From Methylococcaceae bacterium UBA975 (lineage in GTDB: Bacteria; Pseudomonadota; Gammaproteobacteria; Methylococcales; Cycloclasticaceae): a stretch of DNA of 51,750 nt. This document shows positions 50,887 through 51,750 of this stretch, in pieces. The DNA lies in contig DBBV01000005.1 in NCBI GenBank assembly GCA_002292375.1, positions 1-51,750 on the forward strand, written 5' to 3'. Each line of letters begins with the position of its first letter. Position 1 is the first letter of the stretch. The notes beneath the pieces were generated by a model. The model was not told the origin of the DNA and did no database searches. It was given only the letters and a program-made list of their open reading frames with translations. Both the position numbers and the translations under genes were made by a program.

Positions 50887-51750
50887 ATGATGCCCAGCCC
50901 AGCCCATATAATGACCGTAAACGACTTCTTAGCCGGTGATGTCGATTTGTGCTCACCACCAGAAGTATTTACTTTGGTGTCTCAAGCCCTTGATGATGAC
51001 ACCAAAGGGGCCAATGATATTGCTGAGCTTATAGAACGCGACCCCTCTCTATCCGCGCGCATGCTAAAGATTGTTAATTCTGCATTTTTTGGTTTCCCTG
51101 CCCGTATTAAATCCATTAGTCACGCCGTTACCATTTTAGGTGACCGTGACCTACGCATGTTGGTCATGACGACCAGTGTCGTCGAACGTTTTGCAGACCA
51201 ACCTAATTCATTACTCAGCATGCGTGATTTTTGGGCACATAGCTTAAAGGTCGCTTTATGCGCCAAGTTTTTAGCGGCTAGGCACCCAAAAAAACGCCAA
51301 TTGTCTTCCGTATTTATTAGCGCATTACTGCACGATATAGGGCGTTTGGTTATGTACACCAAAGCCCCCGACCTCGCACGTTTTGCCGCATTAACAGCTA
51401 AAACAGAGCGCGTCACTGAAATTGATGCCGAAATATCCGGTTTTGGCTTTAGCCATGCAGACCTTGGCGGTGCCTTACTGAACCAATGGAAAGTACCTGA
51501 AAGCCTTCAGCATGCGGCATACTTCCACCACAACCCAGAACTTGCTGAAAGCGACCAAGATGAAGTAAGGCTCGTGTATATCGCGAACAAGCTCGCTCAC
51601 GCAGACCCTATGTCTGAAGAAAGCATTCATGCTCATATATCGCCCGATGACCCTGTATGGCTTAGCATCGACTTACCTTATAACGTTATTACGCCCGTTT
51701 TAAGTGAGGTAAGCGAACAGTTTGAGCTCAGCTATTCGTTATTTTTTGGC
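50887..51750 (+). CDS. HDOD-domain signalling protein, cut by window edge
   Basis: The frame starts at ATG 50887, after TAAGG, and stays open to the last base, giving at least 288 residues. It begins MMPSPAHIMTVNDFLAGDVD. A HDOD domain covers about 15-210, with RDPSLSARMLKIVNSAFFGF, ISHAVTILGDRDLRMLVM, FWAHSLKVALCAKFLA and ISALLHDIGRLVMY. HDOD proteins act in signalling and in switching motility or c-di-GMP circuits. It faces a GGDEF/EAL gene divergently, which supports a joint signalling role. The C-terminal part is missing. Confidence 0.88.
   Translation, partial: MMPSPAHIMTVNDFLAGDVDLCSPPEVFTLVSQALDDDTKGANDIAELIERDPSLSARMLKIVNSAFFGFPARIKSISHAVTILGDRDLRMLVMTTSVVERFADQPNSLLSMRDFWAHSLKVALCAKFLAARHPKKRQLSSVFISALLHDIGRLVMYTKAPDLARFAALTAKTERVTEIDAEISGFGFSHADLGGALLNQWKVPESLQHAAYFHHNPELAESDQDEVRLVYIANKLAHADPMSEESIHAHISPDDPVWLSIDLPYNVITPVLSEVSEQFELSYSLFFG

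Overview
This window looks like the chromosome of a gammaproteobacterium of moderate G+C. The housekeeping genes (glnS, trpS, pyk, scpA/scpB, rluB, mrcB, tsaB) are of gammaproteobacterial type. The respiratory block (fnr, ccoNOQP, ccoG, ccoH, ccoI, ccoS), an NhaD-type sodium/proton antiporter and an aromatic-type FadL porin would suit a marine or halotolerant aerobe, perhaps near Methylophaga/Cycloclasticus. That placement is inference from gene content only.

Bases 1 to about 10,170 are accessory DNA. A tyrosine recombinase (7717-8901) lies near a 45-base 3' fragment of a tRNA-Asn(GTT) gene (10124-10168). This is the classic scar of a tRNA-targeted integrative element, so the intact tRNA should lie to the left, outside the window. 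The element carries a leftward group: a truncated gene at the window edge, an ankyrin/coiled-coil gene, a ParC-like partition-associated protein and a ribbon-helix-helix protein. It also has a small rightward hydrolase pair, a chain of three tiny genes overlapping by ATGA, and a 0.95-kb non-coding region. That region holds GC-rich repeats with a TTGACGCC core around an AT-rich centre and looks like a replication origin. Three further genes follow: an unknown 211-aa protein, a Walker-A ATPase and a small coupled protein. Together this resembles an integrated plasmid-like or satellite-like replicon rather than a complete prophage, because I see no capsid, portal or terminase genes.

From 10,575 onward the content is ordinary chromosome. 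First come an RND-family exporter, a convergent ABC exporter, and a cluster with a short leader ORF, a CBS-domain protein and NhaD. Then a leftward group encodes a hydrolase, a FadL porin, GlnS and a YihY membrane protein. SufT and a TauE-like membrane protein point right, towards ccoS-ccoI.

Bases 25,077-35,012 form an oxygen-respiration unit: copper P-type ATPase CcoI and CcoS, the oxygen sensor FNR, the cbb3 oxidase ccoNOQP, ccoG and ccoH, and a diguanylate cyclase preceded by a perfect FNR box (TTGAT-N4-ATCAA). A second FNR-like box lies upstream of ccoN and a third upstream of ompW, the latter placed 41.5 bases from a predicted start. The three sites suggest one oxygen-responsive regulon.

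The rest is mainly leftward: rluB-scpB-scpA, pyk, ppnP, then trpS, an M50 protease, a YciO-type protein, tsaB, a YoaA/DinG helicase, a conserved protein, a TPR lipoprotein, mrcB, and a GGDEF/EAL protein with a degenerate receiver and degenerate cyclase site. A divergent HDOD gene runs off the right edge.
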